Shown piece after piece: positions 1 through 9,250 of a stretch of 64,000 nucleotides of DNA (position 1 is the stretch's first letter; every line of letters starts with the position of its first letter). The position numbers were made by a program, and so were the translations under genes. This DNA comes from Pseudomonadota bacterium (lineage in GTDB: Bacteria > Pseudomonadota > Gammaproteobacteria > Burkholderiales > Chitinibacteraceae): the NCBI GenBank assembly GCA_026399755.1, contig JAPLQI010000126.1:17685-81684 (forward strand), read 5' to 3'. Below the pieces are notes generated by a model. The model was not told where the DNA came from. It ran no database searches and saw only the letters and a program-made list of their open reading frames with translations.

Positions 1-123
1 ACCGAAGGCCTTGGTATTGTGATGATTGCTGCCATCGAGGGCAAAGATCCTGCAGCCATTATTGGCTTGCCGCTAATTGAATTAATTACCATGTTAAAAA
101 ATGAAGGATTTCCACTGCTATGA
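1..123 (+). CDS. maf: Maf-family nucleotide pyrophosphatase, C-terminal fragment
   Basis: Only the last 40 codons are present; the gene starts outside the window. The frame reads from base 1 to the TGA at 121-123. The tail has the Maf-type ending, with a GKDPAAIIGLPL stretch followed by a short leucine-rich helix. Maf proteins hydrolyse non-canonical or modified nucleoside triphosphates in the cytoplasm. The stop overlaps the start of the next gene (ATGA), so the two are translationally coupled. The call rests on a short tail only. Confidence 0.7.
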   Translation, partial: TEGLGIVMIAAIEGKDPAAIIGLPLIELITMLKNEGFPLL

Positions 124-830
124 GCGGCACCCTGTATTTGATTCCTGTCCCGCTGGGTACAGACACACTAGCCAGCGTGATTCCGGCGGACGTACTCGCC
201 ACGGCGCAGCGTTTAACGCACTTTATTGTTGAAGCACCTAAAACCGCACGCGCTTTCTTAAAAGAATTTGGCACGCCGCACGAGCTGCGCAGCCTGTGGA
301 TGGAAGAGCTAAACGAGCACACCAAGGAAGACGCACTCAGCGCCCTGTTAAAGCCGCTGCTGGATGGCCACGATGTAGGCCTGATGAGCGAAGCGGGCTG
401 CCCCGGCGTAGCTGACCCAGGCGCAAACTTGATTCGTTTAGCGCACCGTAAAGGCATTAAAGTAGCGCCACTAGTCGGCCCATCGTCGATCTTGCTCGCC
501 CTGATGGGAGCAGGCGCGAATGGTCAGAAGTTTCGCTTCAACGGCTATATCCCCTCGCAGGACCCAGCTCGTCTAGAAGCAATTCGCCAGCTAGAAAACG
601 ACTCGTACCGCAACAAACAAGCCGAACTGATGATAGAAACGCCTTACCGCAACGGCGCTTTATTTGATGCGCTTTTACTTGGCTTAAAAGGCAGCACCCA
701 GCTGACCGTGGCTTGTGATCTAACCACGTCTAATGAGTTGATGCTGAGCAAGACCGTGGCAGACTGGAAGAGCGGCACTAAGCCCGACCTACACAAACGC
801 CCAACGGTGTTTGTGATTTACGCGGCTTAA
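120..830 (+). CDS. RsmI-like SAM-dependent methyltransferase (paralogue)
   Basis: A 236-residue protein of the tetrapyrrole-methylase/RsmI superfamily. It has a PVPLG motif near residues 9-13, SEAGCPGVADPG near 90-101 (the counterpart of SDAGTPAVSDPG in RsmI) and PLVGPSSI near 117. It is shorter than the true RsmI at 47115-47978 and differs in the motif residues, so it is a second family member rather than the canonical 16S C1402 enzyme. It overlaps maf by ATGA, an arrangement that suggests one operon. Its substrate is unknown to me; rRNA or another RNA is an inference from the family. Confidence 0.85.
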   Translation: MSGTLYLIPVPLGTDTLASVIPADVLATAQRLTHFIVEAPKTARAFLKEFGTPHELRSLWMEELNEHTKEDALSALLKPLLDGHDVGLMSEAGCPGVADPGANLIRLAHRKGIKVAPLVGPSSILLALMGAGANGQKFRFNGYIPSQDPARLEAIRQLENDSYRNKQAELMIETPYRNGALFDALLLGLKGSTQLTVACDLTTSNELMLSKTVADWKSGTKPDLHKRPTVFVIYAA

Positions 831-839
831 AAAGCGGAA

Positions 840-960
840 AAACCTAAGGTCTGTAGACACAGAGACAAATGAGAACACAAAGAACACAGAGAAAATCAAA
901 GTTAAATCTTTAGTTTTCTCTGTGTTCTGCTTTTAATCTCCCCGTTCTCTGTGTCTACAG
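840..960. repeat. Type A inverted repeat at a gene end
   Basis: The left arm (tctgtagacacagagac...) and right arm (...ctctgtgtctacag) are inverted copies around a short AT-rich centre. The arms are rich in short cacagagaa-like units. The repeat fills the convergent gap between the methyltransferase stop (830) and the nuclease stop. The CTA of the right arm is read on the minus strand as the TAG stop at 955-957. A role as a bidirectional transcript end is inferred. Confidence 0.75.
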
Positions 961-2361
961 ATCTTTTTGACTTTCAGCACTGACACCCAGCTTCTGCAAT
1001 TTATGCCCCTGCTTTTTGAATTCTTTCTGAATCAGCTTAAATACATCAAGTTCAAACTTTCGAGGCTTGGCTACTAGAGTGGCTAGCTCGTCGATATGAT
1101 TGATCGCGCCTAGATAGCACCATTGATCGAACACCTGTAGCACGGGCGCCCATTCTGGGCCTTCTGCTAGCGCAACTGCGCCCTTGTAGGGCCATAGCGG
1201 GAAGCGATAGCGCTCCATCGCAGCAGAAAAACGGGCATTGTGGGTGATATCTCGGCCTACGCAGGCACCACGGCAGCGGCTTTCTAAAAATGCCGAGCAG
1301 GGCGCAAGCGATTTAGGCTTGGGTTCTAGCCCCAAAATCTGCCGACACAGGCCATGGCCGTCGATCATTTTATTCAGCACATTGGCGGCTTCGCGGCGCG
1401 AGCGGAAAGGGCCAAATACCGGCTCACTTCCTACCTCTGCCCACGGTGTCCAATAGGGCTGCAGTACGTCGTCTTTAGAAACCAAACGCCAAGCACCTAG
1501 CTCTTTAATCCGCCGCTGTGGTGGGTTGTAGCTTGGCTCTAACTGGGAAACAAGGCTGGTTTCCAGCAATAGCGCACCTAACTCTCCCGCTGTTTCATGC
1601 CAAGCAAGCCGTTGAGTCCGCTTAGCCAGTTGCACTTCCTTAGGATTGCCATCGCTAAAATGAGCCAACACGCGTTTGCGAATATTGTGATTTTTGCCGA
1701 TATAAAGCGCCACATCATCCGAGCCGTAAAAAATATACACGCCGGAAGACTCAGGCAATTCATCAATTTGGGCTGGGTCGAGCGCAGGAGGCAAGGCAGG
1801 CTGACGTAATAATTCGGCAATCGCTTGATGCAGCACCTCAAAGCCGTGATCTTTCAGCGCCACATCCAAAAACTGCTGCAAAAGCTCGGCATCGGTGAGC
1901 GCACGATGGCGACCACCGGAGAAAGTCAGCCCATAGCGTGCAATCAGAGCATCTAAGCTGTGCTTATGTTCGCTAGGATAAAGCTTGCGAGACAGCTTCA
2001 CGGTACACAGCACCTGCGCCTGTAAACGCATATCGAGGCGTTTAAATTCTTGCTTTAAAAATCCGTAATCAAAGCGCGCGTTATGCGCAACAAACACTCG
2101 CCCTTGCAATAGCTCGAGCACTTGCTCTGCCACATCGGCAAAGGGTGGCGCGTCGCTTACCATTTCATTGCTAATGCCGGTCAACTCCTGAATAAACTCA
2201 GGGATTTCTTTTCCGGGGTTCACCAACTGCGACCAGCTACGGCTGCCTTGCTCGTCGATCTGCACAATGCCCACTTCGGTAATACGATCCGAATTCGGAT
2301 TCGCTCCGGTGGTTTCTAAATCAACCAGAACGAGAGGATAGGAAAAATAGGGATTGTTCAT
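955..2361 (-). CDS. DEDDh exonuclease - GIY-YIG (UvrC/Cho-like) fusion nuclease
   Basis: A 468-residue protein starting at the ATG at 2361; upstream in-frame codons lie in repeat DNA. The N-terminal half is a DnaQ-like 3'-5' exonuclease with LVDLETTG, HNARFDYGFL and HRALTD motifs. After about residue 200 comes a GIY-YIG nuclease fold (GVYIFYGSDDVALYIGK), then a Cys-rich stretch ending in CRGACVG that resembles the UvrC/Cho region after the GIY-YIG domain. This fusion is a known family of DNA repair nucleases, often annotated as DEDD exonuclease or Pol III epsilon-like. It lacks the other Pol III parts and probably acts in repair or processing of damaged DNA. Confidence 0.88.
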   Translation of the reverse strand: MNNPYFSYPLVLVDLETTGANPNSDRITEVGIVQIDEQGSRSWSQLVNPGKEIPEFIQELTGISNEMVSDAPPFADVAEQVLELLQGRVFVAHNARFDYGFLKQEFKRLDMRLQAQVLCTVKLSRKLYPSEHKHSLDALIARYGLTFSGGRHRALTDAELLQQFLDVALKDHGFEVLHQAIAELLRQPALPPALDPAQIDELPESSGVYIFYGSDDVALYIGKNHNIRKRVLAHFSDGNPKEVQLAKRTQRLAWHETAGELGALLLETSLVSQLEPSYNPPQRRIKELGAWRLVSKDDVLQPYWTPWAEVGSEPVFGPFRSRREAANVLNKMIDGHGLCRQILGLEPKPKSLAPCSAFLESRCRGACVGRDITHNARFSAAMERYRFPLWPYKGAVALAEGPEWAPVLQVFDQWCYLGAINHIDELATLVAKPRKFELDVFKLIQKEFKKQGHKLQKLGVSAESQKDL

Positions 2362-2410
2362 TGACGGGGTAATCCAAACAAGCAGGCACGTACAGAAGAT
2401 AAAATGCTCA

Positions 2411-2536
2411 AGTCTGTAGACACAAAGAGCAGGGAGAACACAGAGCACACTGAGAAAAACTGATCTGTATCCATAGCGGCGGACCTCTGCCTCTTCAGTT
2501 TTTTTCCCCGTCCTCTGTGTGCTCTGTGCCTACAGA
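2411..2536. repeat. Type A inverted repeat
   Basis: The left arm begins gtctgtagacacaaagagc and the right arm ends tgctctgtgcctacagaa; both contain the acacagagcacactgag unit or its complement. It begins about 15 bases after the stop of the downstream-oriented methyltransferase gene (2551) and reaches into the leader of the nuclease gene. It is the same family as the repeats at 840-960 and 14046-14342. Confidence 0.75.
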
Positions 2537-2550
2537 ATTTTTAGACTTAA

Positions 2551-3492
2551 TCAGGCTTTTACAAACCTAAAACACTGATGAATTTTGCGGTTGCGGAAGT
2601 CTTCTGGGACGGATTGCGCTGAGATATCGGTGCACAGTGGTTTAAGCCAATCGTCCAAAACAAAGGTGCGTAGATTATTAGAGAAATACAACACGCCACC
2701 TGGCTTTAAGAGGCCTAAAACGCTTTCTAAGATCCACGAATGATCGCGCTGAATATCCAAAATACCATTCATTTTTTTGGAATTAGAGAACGAAGGTGGA
2801 TCTAAGACGATTAAATCGTAGCGAGTTGATTCGCCCAAAGCTTCAGACAAAAACTCAAACACATCGGCACGCACGCGTTGATGGCGGGATGGATCCATGC
2901 CATTCAGGGCAAAATTGCGCTCAGCCCATTCTAGATAAGTATTCGACATATCCACGGTAGTGGTATGGCTGGCGCCACCGGCTGCGGCATACACACTGAA
3001 CGAGCCTGTGTAGCTAAATAGATTTAAGAAGCGCTTGCCTTTGGCTTCTTCCATCACGCGCTGACGGGTATTGCGGTGATCCAGAAACAAGCCAGTATCT
3101 AGATAAGCGCCTAAATTCACCCAGAATTTATTGCCGCCTTCTTGCACCACAAAGTCTTCAGACAACTCGCCTTCCAGCTTTTCATACTGCTGTAGGCCTT
3201 TTTGCCGCTGGCGTAATTTCAGCACCACGGCAGATTCGTCAATCTCCAGCACCTCGGCGCAAGCATTGCGAATCGCTTCTAGCCAAGCAGCATGGTCTTC
3301 ATCGCTTTCCATCCAGCCGGTGGCCACTTCTTGCAAGTGCACACGGCCTTCATAGAAATCAACGATCACAGGAAATTCGGGTACATCTCTATCGTATACA
3401 CGGTAGCAAGTAATGCCCTGCCGGCGGGCCCATTTGCCCCAATGTTTAACGTTTTTGGCAAAGCGGTTACGAAAGCTAGCGATATCAGCCAT
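2551..3492 (-). CDS. RlmK-like rRNA methyltransferase (stand-alone)
   Basis: A 313-residue class I SAM methyltransferase. The start at 3492 gives an N-terminus (MADIASFRNRFAKNVKHWGK) that resembles the C-terminal RlmK half of the fused E. coli RlmKL enzyme, which makes m7G2069 in 23S rRNA. FLNLFSYTGSFSVYAA is the SAM-binding motif, and VLDPPSFSNSKK is the DPPxF catalytic-type motif. Here the domain is not fused to an RlmL half. The gene lies upstream of the nuclease and downstream of coaD on the same strand. The precise target base is inferred; RlmI-type m5C activity is the main alternative. Confidence 0.8.
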   Translation of the reverse strand: MADIASFRNRFAKNVKHWGKWARRQGITCYRVYDRDVPEFPVIVDFYEGRVHLQEVATGWMESDEDHAAWLEAIRNACAEVLEIDESAVVLKLRQRQKGLQQYEKLEGELSEDFVVQEGGNKFWVNLGAYLDTGLFLDHRNTRQRVMEEAKGKRFLNLFSYTGSFSVYAAAGGASHTTTVDMSNTYLEWAERNFALNGMDPSRHQRVRADVFEFLSEALGESTRYDLIVLDPPSFSNSKKMNGILDIQRDHSWILESVLGLLKPGGVLYFSNNLRTFVLDDWLKPLCTDISAQSVPEDFRNRKIHQCFRFVKA

Positions 3493-3591
3493 TTTTATAA
3501 AATCTTGAGCACATAAAAGCAGAAGTGTAACAGGCGGGGGGATATGGCGCACTGCGCTCTAACACGCGGAGCTTCAAGCGCGCCCTCAGCA

Positions 3592-4128
3592 CTAAGCGCT
3601 CTTGGTTTCAGAGATATCCAAGCTCAAGCTTGAGGTACGACTAGCCCTCAGCGCAAGAAAGCGATTAAATACCGGCTCGGGTACATATTGCCGCACCACA
3701 CCTTGCCAGCCTGCGGGGCCAACGAGACCTTTCACCATGGTCGAGCTCACTTCGGCGATTTCTCGCGGCGGCATCAAAAATACAGTGTCGATATGTGGAG
3801 CTAAATCGGCGTTAACGTAACGCATTTTGCGCTCAAACTCATAATCGGCCGCTTCACGAATCCCGCGCAAAATAAAGTTAGCGCCTTGCTCTCGGGCATA
3901 ATTCACGAGAAATGAGTTTTCAAAAGATTCCACACGCAAGGAAGGAAGATGCGCGGTGGTTTCTCTCAGCATGGCTAAGCGTTCAGCCAAGCTAAAGGTG
4001 TAAGACTTATCTGGATTATCACCAATCGCAACGATCATTTCATCGAACATGCCTACGCCATGCTCAATCATCCATAAATGACCATTGGTAACCGGATCAA
4101 AGCTACCTGCATATACCCCTCTACGCAT
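3592..4128 (-). CDS. coaD: Phosphopantetheine adenylyltransferase
   Basis: A 178-residue protein that joins ATP and 4'-phosphopantetheine to form dephospho-CoA in coenzyme A synthesis. It has the nucleotidyltransferase start [11 protein letters not shown] (T/HxGH-type motif), the [13 protein letters not shown] region and the [10 protein letters not shown] motif near residue 125, all typical of CoaD. It is slightly longer than the usual 160 residues because of a C-terminal tail ([19 protein letters not shown]). The start at 4128 agrees with the family N-terminus. Confidence 0.96.
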   Translation of the reverse strand: MRRGVYAGSFDPVTNGHLWMIEHGVGMFDEMIVAIGDNPDKSYTFSLAERLAMLRETTAHLPSLRVESFENSFLVNYAREQGANFILRGIREAADYEFERKMRYVNADLAPHIDTVFLMPPREIAEVSSTMVKGLVGPAGWQGVVRQYVPEPVFNRFLALRASRTSSLSLDISETKSA

Positions 4129-4195
4129 GGGTATCCTTCCTATTTAAAAGGTTGTGCCAAGATTAACCGGCAAATAAGCTCCCCGCCGTGGGGGC

Positions 4196-4252
4196 AAAAA
4201 AAACGGCGCGCTCTAAGCACCCATTAGGTTGCCAAAGTATCACGCCGTTTGA
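4196..4252 (-). terminator. Possible terminator downstream of pyk
   Basis: A-run followed by aaacggcg (4201-4208) and its inverted copy cgccgttt (4243-4250). In minus-strand RNA this is a stem with a long loop followed by a U-run, just after pyk. The loop of about 34 bases makes it a weak candidate. Confidence 0.35.
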
Positions 4253-4287
4253 CTTACACCTGCGCTATTGCGCATTCACAGTTTAAA

Positions 4288-5718
4288 TTAAGCCTGTGGT
4301 GTGTCGATTTTAATAATTTGTAGCGTATTTGCACCCAAACCTGCTTGCGAGCCCCAAGTCATGGCGAAACAATCACCCACGGCAACACGCTTATCACGCA
4401 CCAAAGCCATTTTTACATGCGCAATCTGTGCATCACGCTCACTACCTACTGATTCTGGCATCAAAGTAGGCTGAACATGACGATACAACGCAAGTTTACG
4501 GTAAGTAGATACGTTTTGTGTGACGGCCATAATAGGTACTGCACTGATATAGCGTGAAAGCCATAGCACCGAAGTCCCTGAATCTGTCAGCGCCACAATC
4601 GCTTTCATCGGCAAATGGCTGGCCGCATACACGGCAGCCATTGAAATCGCTTGGTCGATACGCTCTACAACTGCATCGCTAATAAATTCATTATCGCTTT
4701 GCATATCTGCGTGTTTTTCTACTTCTTGGCAAACGCGCAGCATCGCTTCAACCGCCTCAACTGGGTATTTACCCGCAGCAGATTCGGCCGACAACATGAC
4801 CGCATCTGTACCATCGAGAACCGCATTGGCCACATCAGACACTTCAGCACGCGTTGGCACTGGGCTAGTGATCATCGACTCCATCATTTGCGTCGCCGTA
4901 ATCGACAATTTACGCATCTGACGCGCCATTTTGATCATGCGCTTTTGCAAGGCAGGCACAGCAGCATCGCCCACTTCAACGGCCAAATCACCACGCGCCA
5001 CCATAATACCGTCAGACGCTTCGAGGATTTCTACCAGATTGGTGATAGCTTCAGTGCGCTCGATCTTAGCGATCAAACCTGCATGGCTGCCTTCTGCCAG
5101 CAATAGAGTGCGCGCCAAATGCATATCGCTGCCACTCTTAGGGAAAGACACCGCAACATAATCAGCCTTCAATGCTGCTGCAGTTTTAATGTCTGCCATA
5201 TCTTTTTCGGTCAGCGCAGGAGCAGTTAAGCCGCCGCCTTGACGATTGATACCCTTATTATTAGATAAGGTACCGCCGACCAAAACTTTGGTTAATACTT
5301 TAACGCCCGTTACCGAGATGACTTCTAGCTTAATCTTGCCGTCATCCAGCAATAAAATATCGCTAGGCACCACGTCATTTGGCAATTCTTTGTAATCTAG
5401 GCCAACATAATCCTGATTACCCAGCTCACATGCCGCATCCAGAATAAATGCTGCGCCTTTTTCTAGCTCAATTTTGCCGTTTTCAAACTTACCCACACGA
5501 ATCTTTGGGCCTTGCAAATCAGCCAGTACCGCAACAGATTGCCCAAGGCGATCTGCGATAGAACGTACTAAATTAGCTCGATCTGTATGGTCTTGTGCGG
5601 TGCCGTGGGAGAAGTTCAGCCTAACCATATTCACCCCAGCGACGATCAGCTGTTCAAGAACCTTTGGGTCGTTGGAAGCTGGGCCGAGGGTTGCAACAAT
5701 CTTTGTGCCTCTAATCAT
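4288..5718 (-). CDS. pyk: Pyruvate kinase
   Basis: A 476-residue enzyme converting phosphoenolpyruvate and ADP to pyruvate and ATP, the last step of glycolysis. It starts with the family sequence TKIVATLGPASNDP. It contains LNFSHG, KIERTEAI (catalytic Lys), MVARGDLAVEVG, the TQMMESMI segment and a C-terminal allosteric-type domain with ALTDSGTSVLWLSRY. A clear ribosome site (caggag) lies about 8 bases before the ATG at 5718. It is a full-length single gene on its own transcript. Confidence 0.97.
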   Translation of the reverse strand: MIRGTKIVATLGPASNDPKVLEQLIVAGVNMVRLNFSHGTAQDHTDRANLVRSIADRLGQSVAVLADLQGPKIRVGKFENGKIELEKGAAFILDAACELGNQDYVGLDYKELPNDVVPSDILLLDDGKIKLEVISVTGVKVLTKVLVGGTLSNNKGINRQGGGLTAPALTEKDMADIKTAAALKADYVAVSFPKSGSDMHLARTLLLAEGSHAGLIAKIERTEAITNLVEILEASDGIMVARGDLAVEVGDAAVPALQKRMIKMARQMRKLSITATQMMESMITSPVPTRAEVSDVANAVLDGTDAVMLSAESAAGKYPVEAVEAMLRVCQEVEKHADMQSDNEFISDAVVERIDQAISMAAVYAASHLPMKAIVALTDSGTSVLWLSRYISAVPIMAVTQNVSTYRKLALYRHVQPTLMPESVGSERDAQIAHVKMALVRDKRVAVGDCFAMTWGSQAGLGANTLQIIKIDTPQA

Positions 5719-6291
5719 TAGGTCTTACTCCTGAATAAGGGGGAATCTTCAAATCAGAAAATATCTTCGATAATTTCTTTCTGATTTCTTGGTTTTGTTC
5801 GCGATCATACCTACAAAATGCTTACTTTGTGCAAGCATACATTTTCGTCTTAGCCTATTGCGATTATCCCATCCACATGAACGCGGACTAAACCCGCAGG
5901 CATTGATCAATGTAGGGCGAGTAAAACTCGCCAGCAATCGGTATAAAAACACAACAAATAGCGGGCTAGCCCGCAAAGCGCAAATACCTAGCGCCTGTGC
6001 CACGCACAATACGCCGTCCAGATAAAAGTTCTTAGATGTAAATCAGTAAGTATGTAGTCGGGGGAAGTAAAGCATTGAAATGCCGTAGCGCGATGCTAAA
6101 TCGAGTGCAGACTCCATACCAAGTTCCGCAAAAGCATAAAACAGGATGATTGCAATATGTGGAGGGGAAAGGGGGAATACTCGGCGTATACGCACAGATC
6201 ATCGGCATGATCCGCGATCTACGATTATCGAATAGGGCAGACTCACCGGCCCTATTTATTAAATTAACTAATCTTACGCAGCACCTCTTTT
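5719..6291. other. Gene-free stretch upstream of pyk
   Basis: About 570 bases with no convincing gene; short open frames here lack ribosome sites and family character. It holds the pyk leader and presumably its promoter. A diverged palindromic stretch lies at 5878-5936 (gcgggctaaac... style arms, and gtagggcgagt/actcgcc), with a gcgggctagcccgc palindrome further on. I recognise nothing in 5990-6290. Confidence 0.6.
5878..5936. repeat. Diverged type C palindromic repeat
   Basis: It contains gtagggcgagtaaaactcgcc, a variant of the gtagggcgggtgaaacccgc arm found at 13008, 14164 and 20703. Inverted pairing here is short and imperfect. Confidence 0.45.
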
Positions 6292-6504
6292 TTTAGTGCC
6301 TTCGGCACGTTGATTTAGGTGCGGGCGTCCCGCTGGACCTTCCTTTCTTGTGTGGCCAAGAAACGAAGCCAAGCCACAACCTCAAAAACACGAAGGCCCC
6401 TGCTGCGGTTCAATCGAGTCGGCGGCGGGCGGGATTGGCTCGCTGCCTCGCTCCCAAGCGATCCCCCGACCCGCTTGTTCCTCGCTCCGGCGTGTTTCAA
6501 GGGG
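6292..6504. repeat. Type D long repeat, left copy
   Basis: Starts tttagtgccttcggcacg, includes ttcctttcttg, ggccaagaaacgaagcca, aacacgaaggcccc, and ends cggcgtgtttcaagggga. The inverted partner is at 9392-9616, where each of these blocks recurs on the opposite strand in reverse order with diverged sequence between. The two flank rep and msrC. It has no intact gene. The gtgccttcggcac start is itself a small hairpin. Confidence 0.75.
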
Positions 6505-6592
6505 AGATTTAAGCCCCGTGCCACTAACAGTGATACAACTCCTCATTGCTGGATTTTTAAATACTTAAAACCTAAGAAAATAACTTAACTCA

Positions 6593-6648
6593 AGCCTTGT
6601 TTTTCTCCGTGTTCTCTGCCGCCTCTGTGTTTCAAGATTTGGGTTTGG
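6593..6648. repeat. Half copy of type B repeat after rep
   Basis: The sequence tttttctccgtgttctctg through tgtttcaagatttgggttt matches the right arm of the type B repeats at 15215-15272 and 19918-19975. No left arm is visible. It ends about 15 bases before the rep stop, in the same orientation to the gene end as the complete copies. Confidence 0.65.
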
Positions 6649-6662
6649 CTCCGTCACATCAG

Positions 6663-8660
6663 TCACTTACCAATCCTCGCCATCAGTTCAGCGTTTTTGG
6701 CTTTTCGCTCTTCCTTCGTCATGGCGGGTTTGGGCTTATCTCCTGCCAAGCGGCCGCTGATAATCACATCTTCGGGCGGTAATTCTTTTAAAAAGCGGCT
6801 TGGCTCAGTAATTTGCCATTCACCCGCACGGCGGCGCTTGCCGCAATAGCTGATGGTGAGCGTGCGCTGGGCGCGGGTAATGCCCACATACATCAGCCGC
6901 CGTTCTTCTTCCACCATATTGCTTTCAATCGAATTCTGATGCGGCAGGATGTTTTCTTCACAGCCGATCAAAAACACATGCGGATATTCCAGCCCTTTGG
7001 ATGCATGCAGAGTGGACAACTTAACCGCATCGACTTCCTCTTCATCACGCCCTTCTAGCATGGTGATCAGCGCGATGGTTTGCACGATATCGATCAGGCT
7101 TTTATCGTCTTCCTCGCCTTTTTTGGTAATCCAGGCCACTAAATCTTGGACGTTTTTCCACTTAGCCTCGGCGGGACGCGGCTCGTCGTTTTCATACAGC
7201 CATGTTTCAAAATCAATCGCCAGCAGCAATTCATTGAGTAAAGGCCCAGCTGGCTCTTTATCTGCACGGTCTTGCATGCGATTTATAAAATCACAAAACA
7301 GCCGCAGCGGCTCGTACTGGGCGGCTTGCACCTGATGAATAAAGCCTTCTTCATACACGGCAGCAAAAAAAGAAACATTGCGGGTGGCGGCGTAGCCACC
7401 GAGTTTTTCCAGCGTTACATTGCCCACGCCGCGCTTAGGCGTAGTGACAGAGCGAATAAACGCCGGATCGTCGTCTTGATTAGCGATCAACCGCAAATAC
7501 GCCAGCACGTCTTTGATCTCGGCCTTATCGTAAAAAGATTGCCCGCCCGAAATCACGTAGGGAATGCGACGTCCCCACATCTGCTGCTCGATAATCCGTG
7601 CCTGATGGTTGCCGCGATACAAAATGGCGTAGTTGGAATACTTGCCATTGTTTAAAAAACGACTCGACTCCAGATGATCCAACACCATGGCCGCTTCTTC
7701 TTCCTCGGTTTTGGTTTCGATCACCATAATCGGATCACCAACGCCTAGATCAGACCAAAGCTTTTTCTCGAATAATTTAGGGTTATTGCCAATCACCGCA
7801 TTGGCACAGCGCAAAATACGCGCCATCGAACGATAGTTTTGCTCGAGCTTAATCACCTGCAGCTTGGGAAAATCCTCTTGCAAGAGGCGCAAATTATCCA
7901 CATTGGCACCACGCCAAGCATAGATAGACTGGTCATCATCCCCCACCGCCGTAAACAAACCAGTCACGCCAGCTAGCAACTTAACTAATTGATACTGGGT
8001 GGTATTGGTGTCTTGATATTCATCGACCAACAAATAGCGCAGGCGGTTTTGCCATTTTTCCAGCACTTCGGGATGGGCTTCAAATAAATCCACCGGCAGG
8101 CGAATCAAGTCATCAAAATCCAAAGCCTGATAGGCAAATAAGGTGTCTTGATAAGAGCGGTACAGCTTAGCCAGCTGCAACTCGCCCTCAGATTGCGCCA
8201 TCGCCAAGGCCTTGTCCGGCGAGATGCGATCGTTTTTCAGCATGGAAATCTGGCTCATGCTGGTTCGAATTAGCTGCTTATCGGTGGTAACGAGTTGCTC
8301 GCTAATAATCTTGGCAGCGTCTGCCGAATCTAAGATAGAAAACTGCGGCTTATAGCCTAAATGACGCGCTTCTTCGCGCAACATTTTTAGCCCCAAGGAG
8401 TGAAAAGTAGAAACGGTCAGCCCCTTGAGCATTTCTTTTGGCAGCAGCGCCCCCACCCGCTCCTGCATCTCGCGCGCGGCCTTATTAGTAAAGGTAATCG
8501 CCGCGATATTCTTGGCATTCATGCCTGCCTTCTCAATTAAATACGCAATCTTCTGCGTAATCACCCGCGTCTTGCCTGAGCCTGCACCCGCCAAGACGAG
8601 GCAAGGCCCACCCAGATAAACGACAGCCTCGCGTTGCGGAGTATTTAAGAGATGCAGCAT
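6663..8660 (-). CDS. rep: ATP-dependent DNA helicase Rep
   Basis: A 665-residue superfamily 1A helicase close in length to E. coli Rep (673). It unwinds DNA 3'-5', clears proteins from forks and helps replication restart. The motifs are in order: NTPQREAV (Q motif), AGAGSGKT (Walker A), TFTNKAAREM (Ia), DEYQDTN (II), GDDDQSIYAWRGA (III), LEQNYRS (IV), LSTLHASKGLEYPHVF (V) and GITRAQ (VI). It starts at 8660 with a weak aaggt ribosome site. Rep is chosen over UvrD from the N-terminus and overall length; PcrA/UvrD is the alternative. Confidence 0.93.
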   Translation of the reverse strand: MLHLLNTPQREAVVYLGGPCLVLAGAGSGKTRVITQKIAYLIEKAGMNAKNIAAITFTNKAAREMQERVGALLPKEMLKGLTVSTFHSLGLKMLREEARHLGYKPQFSILDSADAAKIISEQLVTTDKQLIRTSMSQISMLKNDRISPDKALAMAQSEGELQLAKLYRSYQDTLFAYQALDFDDLIRLPVDLFEAHPEVLEKWQNRLRYLLVDEYQDTNTTQYQLVKLLAGVTGLFTAVGDDDQSIYAWRGANVDNLRLLQEDFPKLQVIKLEQNYRSMARILRCANAVIGNNPKLFEKKLWSDLGVGDPIMVIETKTEEEEAAMVLDHLESSRFLNNGKYSNYAILYRGNHQARIIEQQMWGRRIPYVISGGQSFYDKAEIKDVLAYLRLIANQDDDPAFIRSVTTPKRGVGNVTLEKLGGYAATRNVSFFAAVYEEGFIHQVQAAQYEPLRLFCDFINRMQDRADKEPAGPLLNELLLAIDFETWLYENDEPRPAEAKWKNVQDLVAWITKKGEEDDKSLIDIVQTIALITMLEGRDEEEVDAVKLSTLHASKGLEYPHVFLIGCEENILPHQNSIESNMVEEERRLMYVGITRAQRTLTISYCGKRRRAGEWQITEPSRFLKELPPEDVIISGRLAGDKPKPAMTKEERKAKNAELMARIGK

Positions 8661-8737
8661 GAAAAACCTTGGGAATGAAAGCGGGCGAAGTTTAACATGG
8701 GCAGGGCCGCCGCTGATCGGTGGGCGAAATGCTCAGC

Positions 8738-9220
8738 TTAAAACAAGCGGGCCACCGCCTCACAAATCCGCGCCAAATATTGAGCATCGATGTCGTCAAA
8801 TGTCGCTAACTCGGCCGAATCCACGTCCAATACTGCCAGCACCACGCCATCGCTATTGATTAGCGGTAAAACAATTTCAGAGCGGGCCAAGGACGAGCAG
8901 GCGATGTGCCCTGCAAAGGCGTCTACATCCGGAACCACCAACGTTTGCGCCTGAGCCCAAGCGCTACCGCAAACACCGCGGCCTTTTTGAATACGGGTGC
9001 AGGCAATCGGCCCTTGGAATGGCCCAAGCACCAGCTCATCCTGCTTCACAATATAAAAACCCGTCCACAACCAGCCAAAAGTGTGATGCATGGCGGCGCA
9101 GACATTCGCCATCGCGGCAATCAAATCGCTCTCGCCTTCAATTAAAGCCAAAGCTTGCGGAATCAGATTTTGATACAGCTCTTCTTTGCTACTACCTTGA
9201 ATCAGTAAATTTTCTGCCAT
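8738..9220 (-). CDS. msrC: GAF-domain free methionine-(R)-sulfoxide reductase
   Basis: A 160-residue single GAF-domain protein. It reduces free methionine-R-sulfoxide, protecting against oxidative damage. The three cysteines of the fRMsr active site are present: CTRIQKGRGVCGSAW gives the pair ten residues apart and HIACSS gives the third. The start at 9220 (MAENLLIQG) is chosen because the upstream in-frame extension is encoded by a palindromic repeat. It lies upstream of rep on the same strand, with a 77-base gap, inside the type D repeat pair. Confidence 0.9.
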   Translation of the reverse strand: MAENLLIQGSSKEELYQNLIPQALALIEGESDLIAAMANVCAAMHHTFGWLWTGFYIVKQDELVLGPFQGPIACTRIQKGRGVCGSAWAQAQTLVVPDVDAFAGHIACSSLARSEIVLPLINSDGVVLAVLDVDSAELATFDDIDAQYLARICEAVARLF

Positions 9221-9250
9221 TTGTATTCCAATTAATAATGATGATTTGTT

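Noticed and set aside
2362..2448. N-terminal extension of the nuclease fusion
   Set aside because: The extension is encoded by the repeat at 2411-2536, and the exonuclease domain begins right after the ATG at 2361.
4651..5106. 151-codon plus-strand frame in pyk
   Set aside because: Shadow of the pyk gene in another frame, with no ribosome site.
6319..6588. 89-codon frame in the left type D repeat
   Set aside because: The frame is repeat sequence, and the inverted copy at 9392 does not keep it.
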